Source: Glutinoglossum americanum (taxonomy: Eukaryota > Ascomycota > Geoglossomycetes > Geoglossales > Geoglossaceae). From it: a DNA stretch of 64,000 nt. The translations under genes and the position numbers were made by a program. Below, in pieces: positions 12,210-24,000 of this stretch (position 1 is the stretch's first letter; each line of letters starts with the position of its first letter). The stretch lies in the NCBI GenBank assembly GCA_020080175.1, contig JAGHQL010000009.1, positions 180,773-244,772 of the forward strand. The letters are read 5' to 3'. Below the pieces are notes generated by a model. The model had not been told where the DNA came from. It saw only the letters and a list, made by a program, of their open reading frames with translations, and ran no database searches.

Positions 12210-12782
12210 TTGTGTTCTGGCGTATTCGGAGAATATCCCTCTCCCTGTATCTTTCTTTAATCGTCCGGGCATTGCTGATGCTGGAGATGGCTGTAGACGA
12301 ACTCCTTTTTTTGGTTAAAGGTTCCCGAGTACAGATAATTACTGGCGTTATTTCTCTTGTGTATGCGTCTGTTTTTGCATACTAGGGGCTGCTCCGCTTG
12401 GATAGGCGGTCGGCGGTTGGCGGTCGGCGGTCGGTAGATGGCTAATAGAATAGAATCTTTAGGATCGTGTTGTCCCAATCTGTAGAAGTTAACGCTGCGA
12501 GAGCTGTCTGTGGCGCAGCGGCTGGAGTGAGATTGATCTCGTGATGATCTGGTCTTGATTAGCTCAGCATCTCACGAGAAATAACCGCGTTTTTGCTGCG
12601 CAACCTCGGCCTCGCGAGTTCCATCGTATCATCCTGCCTGGTGCTTATCTGCTGATATATCCTTCCTTCAATGAATCGCGCCGGCCATGAGGCCTACACT
12701 ATCACTCAAACGTGTCAACCTCTAAATCTTCTTTGTTAACAGATTTCAAACATCGCAACCTCGTCATACACGAAAGAGAACA
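12210..12782. other. Intergenic with a heptamer repeat
   Basis: No gene is supported. A GGCGGTC-type minisatellite sits at 12405-12432, in the 3' flank of the preceding gene. Confidence 0.5.
12405..12432 (+). repeat. Minisatellite, four copies of GGCGGTY
   Basis: Four adjacent 7-bp units, GGCGGTC, GGCGGTT, GGCGGTC, GGCGGTC, are read directly. They are G-rich on the plus strand. Confidence 0.9.
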
Positions 12783-13229
12783 ATGGATTCATCTTCTGAT
12801 AAAAGCGGGCAATTTAATTCATCGAGTATGTTTGGTACAGGAAGCTTTCAGACTCCATCACCCCAGTCTACATCACATTCATCGCATCCAAGCAACTCCA
12901 GTGTTTCGTCATCCGCAACCTCGTCGGGTACCTTTACATCTACCTACTCACAGCAGATGGCCGTGCCTGAATCGACTCCTCAAGCAAAACAGCTCGATCA
13001 GCCTTTCCCACCAAACACGCAGAGTTCACACGGCCAGAAGTCATCAGGGCAGCCGCGTTCTCAAGGACAGTCTAGCCAGGAGCGGCCAGCAGCGCCAGGC
13101 TACAGCCCAAACAATGGAGGGCCAACAGCAACGTCACCTTTTCTGAAGGATTTCAGCTTAGTCGCGGAGGCGGCAAAGAGAGCCCAGGTGTCGATACTAG
13201 TTAGGGATCTCGATGGCGTCACACTGTAA
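12783..13229 (+). CDS. Small disordered protein with a compact C-terminal motif
   Basis: A single 148-aa frame with ATG at 12783 in good context (GAACAATGG). Residues 1-118 are Ser/Gln/Pro/Thr-rich without domains. The last ~30 residues differ sharply: SPFLKDFSLVAEAAKRAQVS followed by ILVRDLDGVTL. This is a predicted amphipathic helix followed by a short hydrophobic end. I have an impression of similar C-terminal helices in small uncharacterised proteins of other Pezizomycotina, but this is from memory. No function can be assigned. The gene follows the previous one on the same strand 573 bp downstream. Confidence 0.55.
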   Translation: MDSSSDKSGQFNSSSMFGTGSFQTPSPQSTSHSSHPSNSSVSSSATSSGTFTSTYSQQMAVPESTPQAKQLDQPFPPNTQSSHGQKSSGQPRSQGQSSQERPAAPGYSPNNGGPTATSPFLKDFSLVAEAAKRAQVSILVRDLDGVTL

Positions 13230-15524
13230 TGTTTTGGTCGTCCGGTTCGACAGGAATCACGGATATGATGACGCTGGCCCATGTCGTTGGGGGGTCTACA
13301 GGGCGATGTGTGCTGTGTCACTTGAGCGGCAGCGGCGGCTTCAGCAGACTAGAATGGCATTGTGCGGGCGACTTCGATTCATGGCTACTAAGGAAACAAT
13401 CAGAAAGAAAGTCTTGCAGAGCATCGAAGATAAGGAGTTTACTAGATCGGCAATCTGGACAGCTACCAGACCTTGCTAGGGGCTCAACAGCGAATTCCTA
13501 TTGCTTGACAGGTCAATGGCCATGGCGTCATCCACTCCAAAATTGGTCGGGCCGCCTCTCCGTCACAGTTACCAGTATGATCATCTGTGCCGAGGGCATC
13601 CACACCCCCCGATTTACCAACTGGCTCCCTCAGGTTTCCTGTACGGTTTTGGAAATAGCTTTATGTGCCACTACTTGGCACAGCATCAAGTTTCGGCGGA
13701 AGAGACATTCCCTTCTCACAAAGCTTTCTTTCGTCAGTGGCAAATGCGGAAGCCACTTGGTAGCCTTCGGTTACTGGGTAAGGCACCCTCGCCCTGCAAG
13801 ATGAGCCCGGTTTCTGGCTCTGTGTTAAGGATATTTTCTCAGACACCTCTCGTCTTCTCTAGCGATGCTCGCGGGCGCGATCTTCAATTCTCCTTGTTGG
13901 TATTGGGTCCTTCCGAGATCTGAGGCTTTGCCAAGTGGCTCCCATTTCATCTCCTGTGAAGGAGTAGATGTGCAGGAGACACCTATCTCCTTCGATTTAT
14001 TTACCAATCGAATGAGATATAATATCAACTAATTCCTCCCAGTTTCGTTTTGCCTAGCGCTTGCTTATCCCTGGTTTTAGTGGGTGTACAAATTTCCCGT
14101 CTCCCCCGGTGCGACCGACTCCTATGACCGCCAAACCATGTATTGACAGGTGTTTATCTCATATTGTCCGCCCAAACAGAATTGACTAGTAGGATGGCGC
14201 AATCTGTTGGTAGAGTGGGGTCAGTCCGCCTCACTTTCCGAGGTCTTATGATTCGGAGAGGGGGCCTGCCCCCAGTTATACTGATGCAAGGCTGTACCAT
14301 ATGTTTGCGGACTATTCTTGACCGCAGACTTTTCGAATACCTCCAAACGCCACGTTTCCAAGTTGAGCTACTAGCAGGCATGTGGACCGGTTGGCAACGG
14401 AAACAGTTTCCTTGACTTTCAACCCGGAACACAGCTATGTCGTTTGAACCTGAGCAGCCATATTCCATAGTGGATGTGGTGGTCGTAGAATACTCATAGA
14501 CCTGTTAGTGTGACCCTAGCTCCAGCCTTGCCTCATCCTTAAGAAACGAGACAGCGCTTGCACATAGTCATAACGCGATGTAACTTGAAAACTTGAAATG
14601 CTCAGCCGACTTTAATCTAAGCTTGTACCACTCTAGCCCCTCACGGAGCCATTCGTAGGGGTCTAGATCCCAGCGGCTCAACTTCCGCTCGACAACGCCC
14701 TTTTCTTCCTTTCTTTTTGCTTGCTTAGTAGCGCAGTCATCTTTTCACTCGATAAGGATTGTGATGAGAAACGTGCGAGTACATACTTAGTATTGAGGCT
14801 CTTCATTAACGCATTAATGAGAGATTCGCCTCGGCTGCAATGGCGGGGAAAGAATTAAATTAATCCGATGGAAGTTGGGCCAATTGCAGAATCTAGGAGG
14901 CTCCGCCGATTCCCAAATCTTGTTTGGTGCATTGTTGGGGGCGAAATTGAGGCTCAAATCTCGACCCCCCGAAGCCAGAAGGTAGACTAGTACGTAAGTT
15001 TTGTTGGGATCGTCCGAGCAACGCTCAATTTTGGGCAAGGAAATGAAGGGGCAAAGCCTTGCATTTTGAGCCTCTACGATTGTCAGACCCACCGCTTGCG
15101 GATGCGGACGCATCCTAGAAGCAAGGCTGTGCCTTCTGCGGCTCTTTTCACCGGCTACGGAGCGACTGCTTTTGCCACGGGTTCTTCTTTCGACCTATTA
15201 TTTACAGATGCGGCTCTGCGCGGCTGATGTTTGCCTTCTTATATATTTGAAAGCCAAATTCCCACCCCACCACTATGTCTAGTCGCCTTGCATATGTCAT
15301 TCACCCCCCACTCGTCCACCAAAACACCAACACAACGCTCCAGACGATGGTCAAGCTGTCTTTCCTAAAAATACATTCGTTTTGCCAGCTCACTGTCATT
15401 ACTTCCAAAGTTACTACAATTTTAAAGTCGAGATTTTTCATATATCAACCTTGAGGCAAGATCTCAAGGAATCTCCTGAGCTGGTGGTACTTCTCCTTGA
15501 TCAGGGCAACATTGAAAACGGACA
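13230..15524. other. 2.3-kb region without a supported gene
   Basis: Several overlapping plus-strand frames (13229-13923) have no family resemblance and no consistent splice pattern. The last ~250 bases probably hold the promoter and leader of the F-box gene. Confidence 0.4.
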
Positions 15525-17479
15525 ATGCATCTTACTCTGGAGGGCTTACCCTACGATGTGCTTTTTGGCATTGTGCAATACCTGGATTTCGATGATTTTT
15601 TCAATCTCAGGAAGCAGAGTAAGCAGATGAGATCCTTACTTAGTGAAGAGACCATCTGTCGCAAAGTGTTAGAGGTATGTGCACGAGCTTCTGTGGCACC
15701 TTCAATTAAGTAACAGGCTGACAAAACCCGGTTTGGAAGACTCGCGTTAGGCACACCTCTGAAGCCAAACTGAGTAAAGAGACCGGCTCACGCAAAATCG
15801 GCTATCAAGAAGCGCTAGATCGGGTGCATGCGCGACGGGAAGCTCTTGCATTGGCACGGCCTGTTTCAGCCTCGTTACTAGGTTATGGCGCCACGTATTT
15901 GTATCAGCAAGGGGTCTTGTGCTACCGGGTGGACCAGCCAGCGGCCATGGTTCGCGTTCTGGATATTCACAACTCATCAAATGTTGAATACGTTATTGAC
16001 ATTCCGAGTCTGATTGGCCATAGCGTGACAGGAGAAGCCCAGTGTCAACCAGGCACGTTTACGCTCCTGAATTACGCTGATGGTATCCTGGTTTGTCTAT
16101 TCGAAGCACGCAAAGTTGACCCATGGCTTCTCGCTGTCAAGGTAAATACAGGCAATTGTTTGGCCGCCCTGGAGTTGGAAACGTCGCAAAAGATTTTTGC
16201 TCGTCACAACTCGGAATATCTGTTGTATGGGACCCACTCCTATACTGGATCCCACGGACACAGGGAGTGGATGATTCAAGGTTACAACCTGAAGGAGGAA
16301 CGGCCTTTCGAAAGCAACCTATACCTTGAGAACCTAGTTGGATGTGATATCGGCTTGACAGTGGCCTTTGAAATACATGGTGGCTATTTCTATGCAGTTT
16401 CAAACCAGACCTCCTTTGAAGTTGAAGAGGTTGATTGGACATCTTTTTACCACGGTTATCGATTCCCCTTAGATAACGCTTGCAGAGCAAGGCTAGAGAT
16501 CGAGCGATGGTGGAGAAGAAATCATATTGAAGGCCCCATCAACGATTCGTGGACAGACTTCAGGCTGCATGTCGATGAATGCACCGGAGACTTATCGATT
16601 GTTGAAGCCCGAAGGGAGTGGCGAGGCGGAGGAAGTGCTAGTCAGCGGACCTATTATACTCGTGCTGTTGAGTTCCCTAATGAAGAGCACCCAGACGATA
16701 GCTTCATGCTCGACTTCGAATCTAATTCAGAAGGCGGCCTTCACCAGGTGTTACCAGATGAGCCGGTCGCTCGCCTTCTCGGGGAGGAAAACAAACCCCA
16801 ATATGTTGTCCCTCGTGATCGCCACCCTAAGAACGTTCACTGTGGTGATGACGGCATGACTGGTGGCTTCATCCTTGCAAAGACAAAGGTTCGCTACTAT
16901 AACCCAGATGCGAATGCCTTCCTTGATCTTGTCGACGACCCCGAGGATCCTCCTCGAGATGGAGGCTTCCGACTTCGGCAACGGCTGCGTCTTAGAGTTG
17001 GTTCAAGGGTAACATGTCCGCCTGACTCTAACGAGGTCTATCGGTCGCGTGGAATATCGATGTGGCCCCCCGAAAGATCTTCTAAAGAAGACGATGAGTT
17101 GATGGAATTGCTGAATCCTCTCAGCGGTGATGTCGAGGGCAAGTGCGATGAGCGATCTCTCATATATATGACAGGTGATGACACTCAACCGCGTGCCATC
17201 GTGCTAATAAACTTCGACGTTGGCATTAATCTGCGCTCAGAGCACAATGGCGGGACTATTTTGACGCAAAAAGGGATTGGCGAAACCGCCGCTGACCCAG
17301 GTAGAGCTAGTGGAAGAGGTCTTGCTATTGACCGCAAGCCATGTAAAGGAAAAGGGAAATCGAAGCAAAGATCTGTTTCGCCGGTGCTACGGTCACCCTC
17401 GGAGGGAGCAGTACCGTATTTTCGTCGAGAGAAGGCGAAATATTTGGGTCTCAAGAGTTTGCATTTCGAGGGCGTTTAG
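15525..17479 (+). CDS. F-box domain protein
   Basis: Two exons (15525-15674 and 15740-17479) give 629 aa. Exon 1 encodes the F-box: LEGLPYDVLFGIVQYLDFDD then FFNLRKQSKQMRSLLSEETI. The acceptor at 15739 (GGAAG) was chosen because the nearer CAG at 15716 leads to an early stop, while this one yields HTSEAKLS...YQEALDRVHARREALALARP, a pattern I recognise from a large fungal F-box family. Next come ATYLYQQGVLCYRVD and a long region compatible with beta-propeller-like strands. F-box proteins bind Skp1 and bring substrates to SCF ubiquitin ligases; the substrate is unknown. The last ~60 residues are basic (KPCKGKGKSKQR). Confidence 0.85.
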
Positions 17480-17610
17480 TTCAATTGTCACGGGTAGAAT
17501 TCCCCTATCGAAGAGGCGATATCTGTTTTCTATTCGTACTTAACGAGGAACAAATTATTTAAAAAAAAAGTTCATCGCAAGGCTGCGGGGACGGTACGCA
17601 CATATCCATC

Positions 17611-17859
17611 TCAAAGCACAATACTTGCAGCGGTCCCACTAACTTCTTGTTCGTGCGATATTTCAGCTCTTTCGGGCGGATGGGTGCACGCCAACGCACC
17701 ATACACGAAGGCTAGCTGATTCGCCCGAGGCTCGATGGAAGGCATGACCTGCCTGATATTGGAGGCCCGCACTAGTCCCCCATGAATTCTAGCCATGTCT
17801 TGAGCAGCATCGGCTTGCCCAGTATTGAGCCATTCACAACGCCGAGGCAGGCTCGTCAC
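17611..17859 (-). pseudogene. Possible relic of ribosomal protein S30
   Basis: An 82-aa frame contains ARIHGGLVRASNIRQVMPSI, then EP. Aligned by eye without gaps to the eukaryotic S30 N terminus (general pattern KVHGSLARAGKV...TPKVEP), about nine of 22 positions agree and several others are conservative. The basic second half of S30 is absent and the rest is unrelated. If real this is a decayed fragment, not a working gene. Chance resemblance is possible. Confidence 0.2.
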
Positions 17860-19744
17860 ACCGTGTAAGCCTCACCGGTCCACACCACGCTGTGAGAATA
17901 TGCAAGAAGCTGTATGCCCAATACATCCCGCGCCATATACCCCCCACATATAGCGTGCGTGCTTGCTTTTTCCGACAGCCTCATTGTTCCAACTAGTCCG
18001 ACTGTCCCCTCACTCCCCTCACTCACCTGAGGTGGAACGGAAGGGGTACTCCGTAGGATCGATATGCTTGTAATTGGAGCCTATCTGCATTTGCATTCCC
18101 TTAGCAATAGAGTACATAGTAGTAGCCTCCAAAATATATTACCCCACTTGTGGCTAGGCACCTAGCCACAAACAGATATTGCCTTTGAAGAGAAGTAGAT
18201 CCAGCCTCACCTTGTCCGCAACAGTTAGCTGATGATTATTGAATTAGAGCATCCCAAAACATAATTCATTATTCTTGGGGACGCTTGCTAAACGATACGA
18301 AACCTTAAAACTGGGTTGGTCTCGGCCTTCGTATTCGGTTTACGGCGTTTCCAACGCATTCAAAACCCACATCGGTGCAATGAGCGGCGTTTGCCGCGAT
18401 GCGGCGACAGGAGAAAACTGCTATGCTGAAATCCTAATTGTCCTATACATCTGTGGAACACCAAGACATTGGTCTGCTCCATCCGTACAAGCTTAGGATT
18501 CCGCTGCGAGCCCATAGCTATTCTCGCTCACTCAAGCTTCATGTAGATGATGAATAAGGTTGAGGAGATAGAAGCTACGTTGATTAGGGTGGAAAACTTT
18601 AATACTCTCAAGAGTGGAAGCTGGTGGGCTGCTCCTTCCAGCGGCCGCCTAGTTGTCGACTCCGAGCACGACGTGACCCATAGGGTCAACATGCCTTCAG
18701 GTCATCAAGAAGACTCCACAACCCTAAGGCTGTTATACCTGGGACAATACTTCACCCTATTGCCTTGAGTCAAGGTGACTCCTACTGCAATGAACACCTG
18801 GATTGCAGGTCCCATCGTATCCCCGCGTAAACCATGTGTAATCTGGCAACATCAAGGCTTTAATTCCTTAATCAAACAGAATTAGCTACCCTTTTATCTA
18901 GCTTCATAGAATGGCCCCCCGTGGTTGAAATCAAAACCATTTTGCGTGAATGTGCATATAACGCCACGCACGAGCATATACGTAGAGTGGCACCAGTGCA
19001 ACGTCAACCTACAATCCATCCCTCACAACTCTCAATGCATCAACAAATCGATGGTATCCCCATCTCCGCACATCCCTTCAACGTTTTTTGTAATCACAAG
19101 TACTGCTTTGCCACCTAATCCGAACATGGTGTAGATGAAGGAACTGAGGCGGAACCTTTGAAAGCCACAGCAGCAAAGCGACGACGTTAGTTGTGTCTCA
19201 GGCAAAACTTATTTTCTCACCGACAAGAAGTACCCCTTTCGCAACCTATTGCCCATAGGATCTAGGCTAAACTTGTAGTCATCTAGCAGAACTCGCAAGA
19301 CACGACGTCGTCAAATCTAGAGCTAGCGAAAACTTCGAGAAGCTCAAAACTGTCTAGCCTAAAGGAGTGATGACCTCGCTCACCTCGCGTGGACGTTCTC
19401 TTATCGACATATAGAACTGGCTAGACTGCTGCAGAGGTCTATCGATCGGTTCGTCTGAGGCATTCCGAACAGCAAAAGGAACCACACGCGTCTGCAGGAT
19501 AGATTGCCTCCGGCCCGGCGGCAGGAAGAACGCGCCTACACAGGTCTCACCTGTCTTGAGGCCGATCGTATGGATAACTCAAGACCATGAAGGGATTTCC
19601 TCAAGACCCTGTGTGTCACTGGGTTGCGTGCTGATGGATCCGAATATTATCGGCATGGCGTACCACAGACTCGACACGCTTCGTGTCTCCCTACAGTCCG
19701 GGGAACTCACCAGCCATATCTGCAACCCAGACTCACATTTCAAA

Positions 19745-20190
19745 GAAAGAATATTAACTAAACCAAGCCTAGATACTAAAATTAGAGTTTTTAAAGCAAA
19801 TGGTATTTTTACTTCAATTATCAGCTTAAAAGGTAATAAAATAAACTATTTGTATTTAATGTTTTTATAAATTATAAAAATAAGTAAATTATATAATTTA
19901 TTAAAAGATATATATATTATATAAAAGCTTTTACAATAATTCGTATTGTTTAATATATTATCTATAAAATTTTAATTTATATATAACAAATAACAGGTTT
20001 TTATTATTTAATAATTCGTTTATAAGCGTAAAGTAAAAAAATTTAGATAATAATATTATATATATTTAATATTTTCAATATTTAATATTTTCAATATTTA
20101 ATATTTTTTTTTACAATACTTTAAAGAAAGGAAGGAAAAGGTATTCTGAAGTAAAGGAATCAAACACTGCAAAAATTATGAAAATTAACC
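19745..20190. repeat. AT-rich island
   Basis: About 450 bases are overwhelmingly A and T, with runs such as TATATATTATATAAA, while both flanks return abruptly to mixed composition. In ascomycetes such islands often mark old repeats mutated by RIP, but no transposon protein can be read. It includes the 16-bp tandem repeat listed separately. Confidence 0.75.
20063..20107 (+). repeat. 16-bp tandem repeat, 2.8 copies
   Basis: The unit TATTTAATATTTTCAA is repeated perfectly twice and then for 13 bases, inside the AT-rich island. Confidence 0.9.
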
Positions 20191-21072
20191 CCCTTAATTA
20201 TAATAAGTCAACGCCGGCGTTTCGAGGTTCGAAGCCCCCGCATTAGTCGTTCCCACTAGCAGCACAAGCTGCTTTCAAGAACCCTTTGAAACACCACTGG
20301 CCGATCGTATAACATTCCCTGTGTAGATCATTCACACCCGTTTGGGCATACCCCTGATAGTCGCATATGATGAAGCATCTGAATCTCATCTTGATAGGAG
20401 AGTTGGTATAGTTGGTTGAGTACTATGGCCCAATTCCAGTCCAACATTTCAAACATCTCCTTTTCCCCCGATGTCTCAGGACTGGGAGAGGACCGGATGC
20501 TTGAAATCCATAATTTGTTGTTATTTCCGCCGTTTCACATCCACCACATATCAATGAGACATACACGTACTATTCAATTCACCATCTCTCGGCGCAAGCA
20601 TTTGCGAGCTTCCTCCCTCCACGAAACGTCTTAAGCATAGTATAGACAGACACGTGACTGCTATTGCATCGAGCTATGGTGAGATATATACGGCCCCGTT
20701 GCTTTCATCTGGCCCAAGCTCTGGGTTTGGGGGGCAAAAAAATTCGAAATCTTCCCTCTAACGACCCACTACGTACAGTTTGACAGCAGTTATAACAACC
20801 CATGATCTACAGGCGAGGATGCTACCTGACTGCCGAACTTGCATCTAGAGAAGCCTAATGCGACCATCCACGGCATAAACAAAAAGGAACCAAATTAAAC
20901 AGTGAACCATGCACTCCAAATGCTCGCTCATGGATCAAGGAATTGGTATAGAGGGAAAATACTCATGAAAGAAACGAAAACAAGTAGTCATTATGCGAAC
21001 TCTCTTTAAAGAGAGCATAAACACTAACGCCAGAGATCGTGCAACCAGCATTACACTATGAAGAGTGAGGTG

Positions 21073-24000
21073 TTACAAGAGCATCAGGTCATTCATCGGC
21101 GCTGTTGGACGAGATAGACAGTTAGTAAGGCAGTCACCTTGAAATATCTTAAGGGTAATAGAAGAACTCACTGTACTCGCGGTCGCATTAAACAACGCCG
21201 GTTCCCCCTTCCCAGACGCTGATCGCGTCGTGACTCGGGGTAGATTAGACCCAATCGTAGCTCCAGTTGACGTCCTTTTGGCATTGACAGAAAGCGGTGT
21301 AGAGTTCATGGCGGAATGCCGCTTGGCTGGCACAGGCTTGACAGGAGAATTACTAGAAACATTATCCCTGCCCCTCACGGCCTGTCCATTCTTGAAGCTC
21401 GTGACTGGAGGTTCAGGCAGTGGTCGCGCCCCAGAGGGGGTTTGTATGTTATTAAATCTTTTTACTGGCGAGTCTGTGTTATTTCGGTGCAACCGATTTC
21501 TAGTCTTCTTGAGACCAGTGATGAATTCGTGATACATAGCTTCATCAGGTTTCATGCGGCGTTCAGGATCCCAGCGTAAGCAGCGAGAAATGAAGTCCAG
21601 AAAGGCGTCGTCATCGCACTTTAGTGCTTGCTGTAAAGACTTGGAACTTGGTCTCCTTCGTCGGCCTTTGGAAGAGACCGTCAAGCGCGGTTTGCCTAGG
21701 GAATCAAAGAAGAGTTTTTTCCTGGTGCTCTTCTCGATAAGGTGCTTTTCTGGCGGGCCAAAAACTTCCATTATACAAGCCAATTGCTCTTGCTCGTTTT
21801 CGCCAGGGAAAATCGGATAGCCAGTGTAGAGCTCGGCAAGGATGCAACCCAGGCTCCACATGTCTATTGGCAACCCATACGCCATTCCCAAGATTACCTC
21901 TGGCGATCGGTAAAACCGGGATTGGATGTACGTGTAGACCTTCTCATTTTCAAAACAACTTGAGCCAAAGTCAATGACTTTGATTTCTGAATGGACTGGG
22001 TGGGCCAAAAGCACGTTCTCGGGTTTCAAATCGCAGTGGATAACACGATGGTTTTTAAGTAGAACCAAGCTGCTCAGGAGCTGCTTTGTGAAACGCCTAA
22101 TGAGTTTGAGCGAGAATCCTCGGAAGTCGTTTGATTTGATGAATTCGTAAAGATTCATGCCCAGTAGCTCGGTCGAGATGCAGAGGTGTCCTCTGAAGTA
22201 AAAGCTCTGCGTGAAGCTGACCATGCTGTGTTTGTTATATGGATCCTGCCCAAGTTAACCATGTTAGCCGTCCGCCTTCACTATTAATCAGGAATGCTTC
22301 GACTTACCCATTCCCTCAGCTTCTGCAGAATGTTGACCTCCACAAGTGCCTGCTGATGGAATCTCTTCTTGTTTCTAATGATCTTTACAGCCACCAAACC
22401 TCCGCTCTTGTGATCTACGCAGCGAACTACTTGGCCAAAACTCCCTTTCCCGAGAATGTCAATGATCTCGTAACGGTAAGCAAGGTGGTCACCATTGACG
22501 ATGGTGTAGTCACCCCTATCATCATCATACCCGAAGTTGGCAACTTGTGCGCTGAGGTCGCCGACGTGTTTTTTAGCATTTTGCGTCCCGCAAAAGTATA
22601 TATCCTTGTAGTCGACAATCTCGCCGCGCTCAAATATGTTGAGATTAGCCATCCGTAATGCGTCAGTTGGTGAAAATCGTTCCTTGGGGGTTGCTCGCTT
22701 TCTCAAATTATCTACCTCCGCTGCTGCTAGCTCAAAGTCCTTCCGTCTTGATGCAAACCTACGCATCTCTTCCTCAGCCGAGAAATCATCGGCATCAAGG
22801 TCAGCATCCATGTTCCGCGATTTGAGTGAACTGAAAGAGGTCTTCGAGCTAAGGATTTTATGCATGGGTGATAGTATTGAAGGGCCAGATCGTGTAACTG
22901 GAGGCCGCGCACTGGACGGCTCATACACAGCGGTATCTTTCTTAGGGCTAGGAGCGCTAGTATTTGTGTCCCAGCTGTCGCTCTTCGTTCTATCGTGACC
23001 ATTGGTAAAGTTGGAGATCGAACTTTTCCGTCGCTTAGCCTCTAGCTGGGATGTGGATTTGATAGAAGGACTTGGGCTAGGAACAGCAGATCCAGACCAA
23101 GTCGCAGATGCAGGTAGTTTTGGTGGAGGCATGTTGTCATGCTTCTGAGTTTGCGTTGGATATTCCGAGCCACGCTCTGTAGCGGCGTGGGAGGCCTTCG
23201 ATGAGCTCCTCCTCCAGCTTAGGCTTAGCTTACGCCGTAACGAAGATGCTGAAGATGGTGTGTCTAGTTCCACAGGACTAGATGACTGTGTAGGAGTCTC
23301 GTTCTTTACTAATTTGACAGAGGTTTGTGCTCGAGGACCGTTCAATCTGGTGCTTCTAAGTTCTGTACTGGGCCCGTACTCCCCACTGTTCTTTGGCCGC
23401 AGCTGACTGAAATCACCGCTAGACTTAGGCAGAGATGTGGAGATGAATGGAGAGTGCGCTTGTTGCCCGAGTCGACTACTGTCTACGGCTGGTCCGCCTG
23501 AGCTAGAATCGCTTCCTTCACGAAGTAGAGATGTATCTGACCCCGCGAGTTGAGTCGAACTAGTACTCCTCATATGCGATGCCGTGTGGAGAGAATCATC
23601 ATCTCGACGGGGTTTGAAAAAGTTTGCCTTTGAAGCAGTCATCGGTGTACTAGGGGTAGCCCTTTGGTTGCGCTTTGGGGGAGGTGTAGAACCGCCTTCC
23701 TCTGCACTTGGAGAAGGTTCTTGTAAAGCCTTAACTTTGGCGATCGTCGGCGTGCTCAAAGGCAATAAATTAAGGGGAGGCAATCGCAACGGCTGTAGGT
23801 TTTTCTTGCTCACACTCGAGGTAAGCGCTGATTTGGACTCTCCCTCTGGCCCCTCTCCGCCTCGAATACGCCTCCGTCGGTCTTCTCCATCACTTCTAAA
23901 TGGTTCTTGCAAAGCAGCGGCAGGGAAGAGCTCCGCAGTCGACGAACTCGCTGCGCTGCTCGTATCAAGGGGCAAACTCGATTTACGGATGGCAAATAAT

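Larger units (their letters stand above)
17480..21072. other. 3.6-kb gene-poor region
   Basis: No intact gene is seen. The region holds a minus-strand frame at 17611-17859 with a possible ribosomal-protein S30 resemblance, an AT-rich island at about 19745-20190, and only short unrelated frames elsewhere. Confidence 0.5.

Noticed and set aside
13229-13923. Possible gene in overlapping plus-strand frames after the small disordered protein
   Set aside because: No family motif, no consistent splice chain and several competing frames.
20200-20290. B-box-like GGTTCGAAGCC beside the AT-rich island
   Set aside because: The upstream side is AT-rich with no A box or cloverleaf pairing; probably chance.
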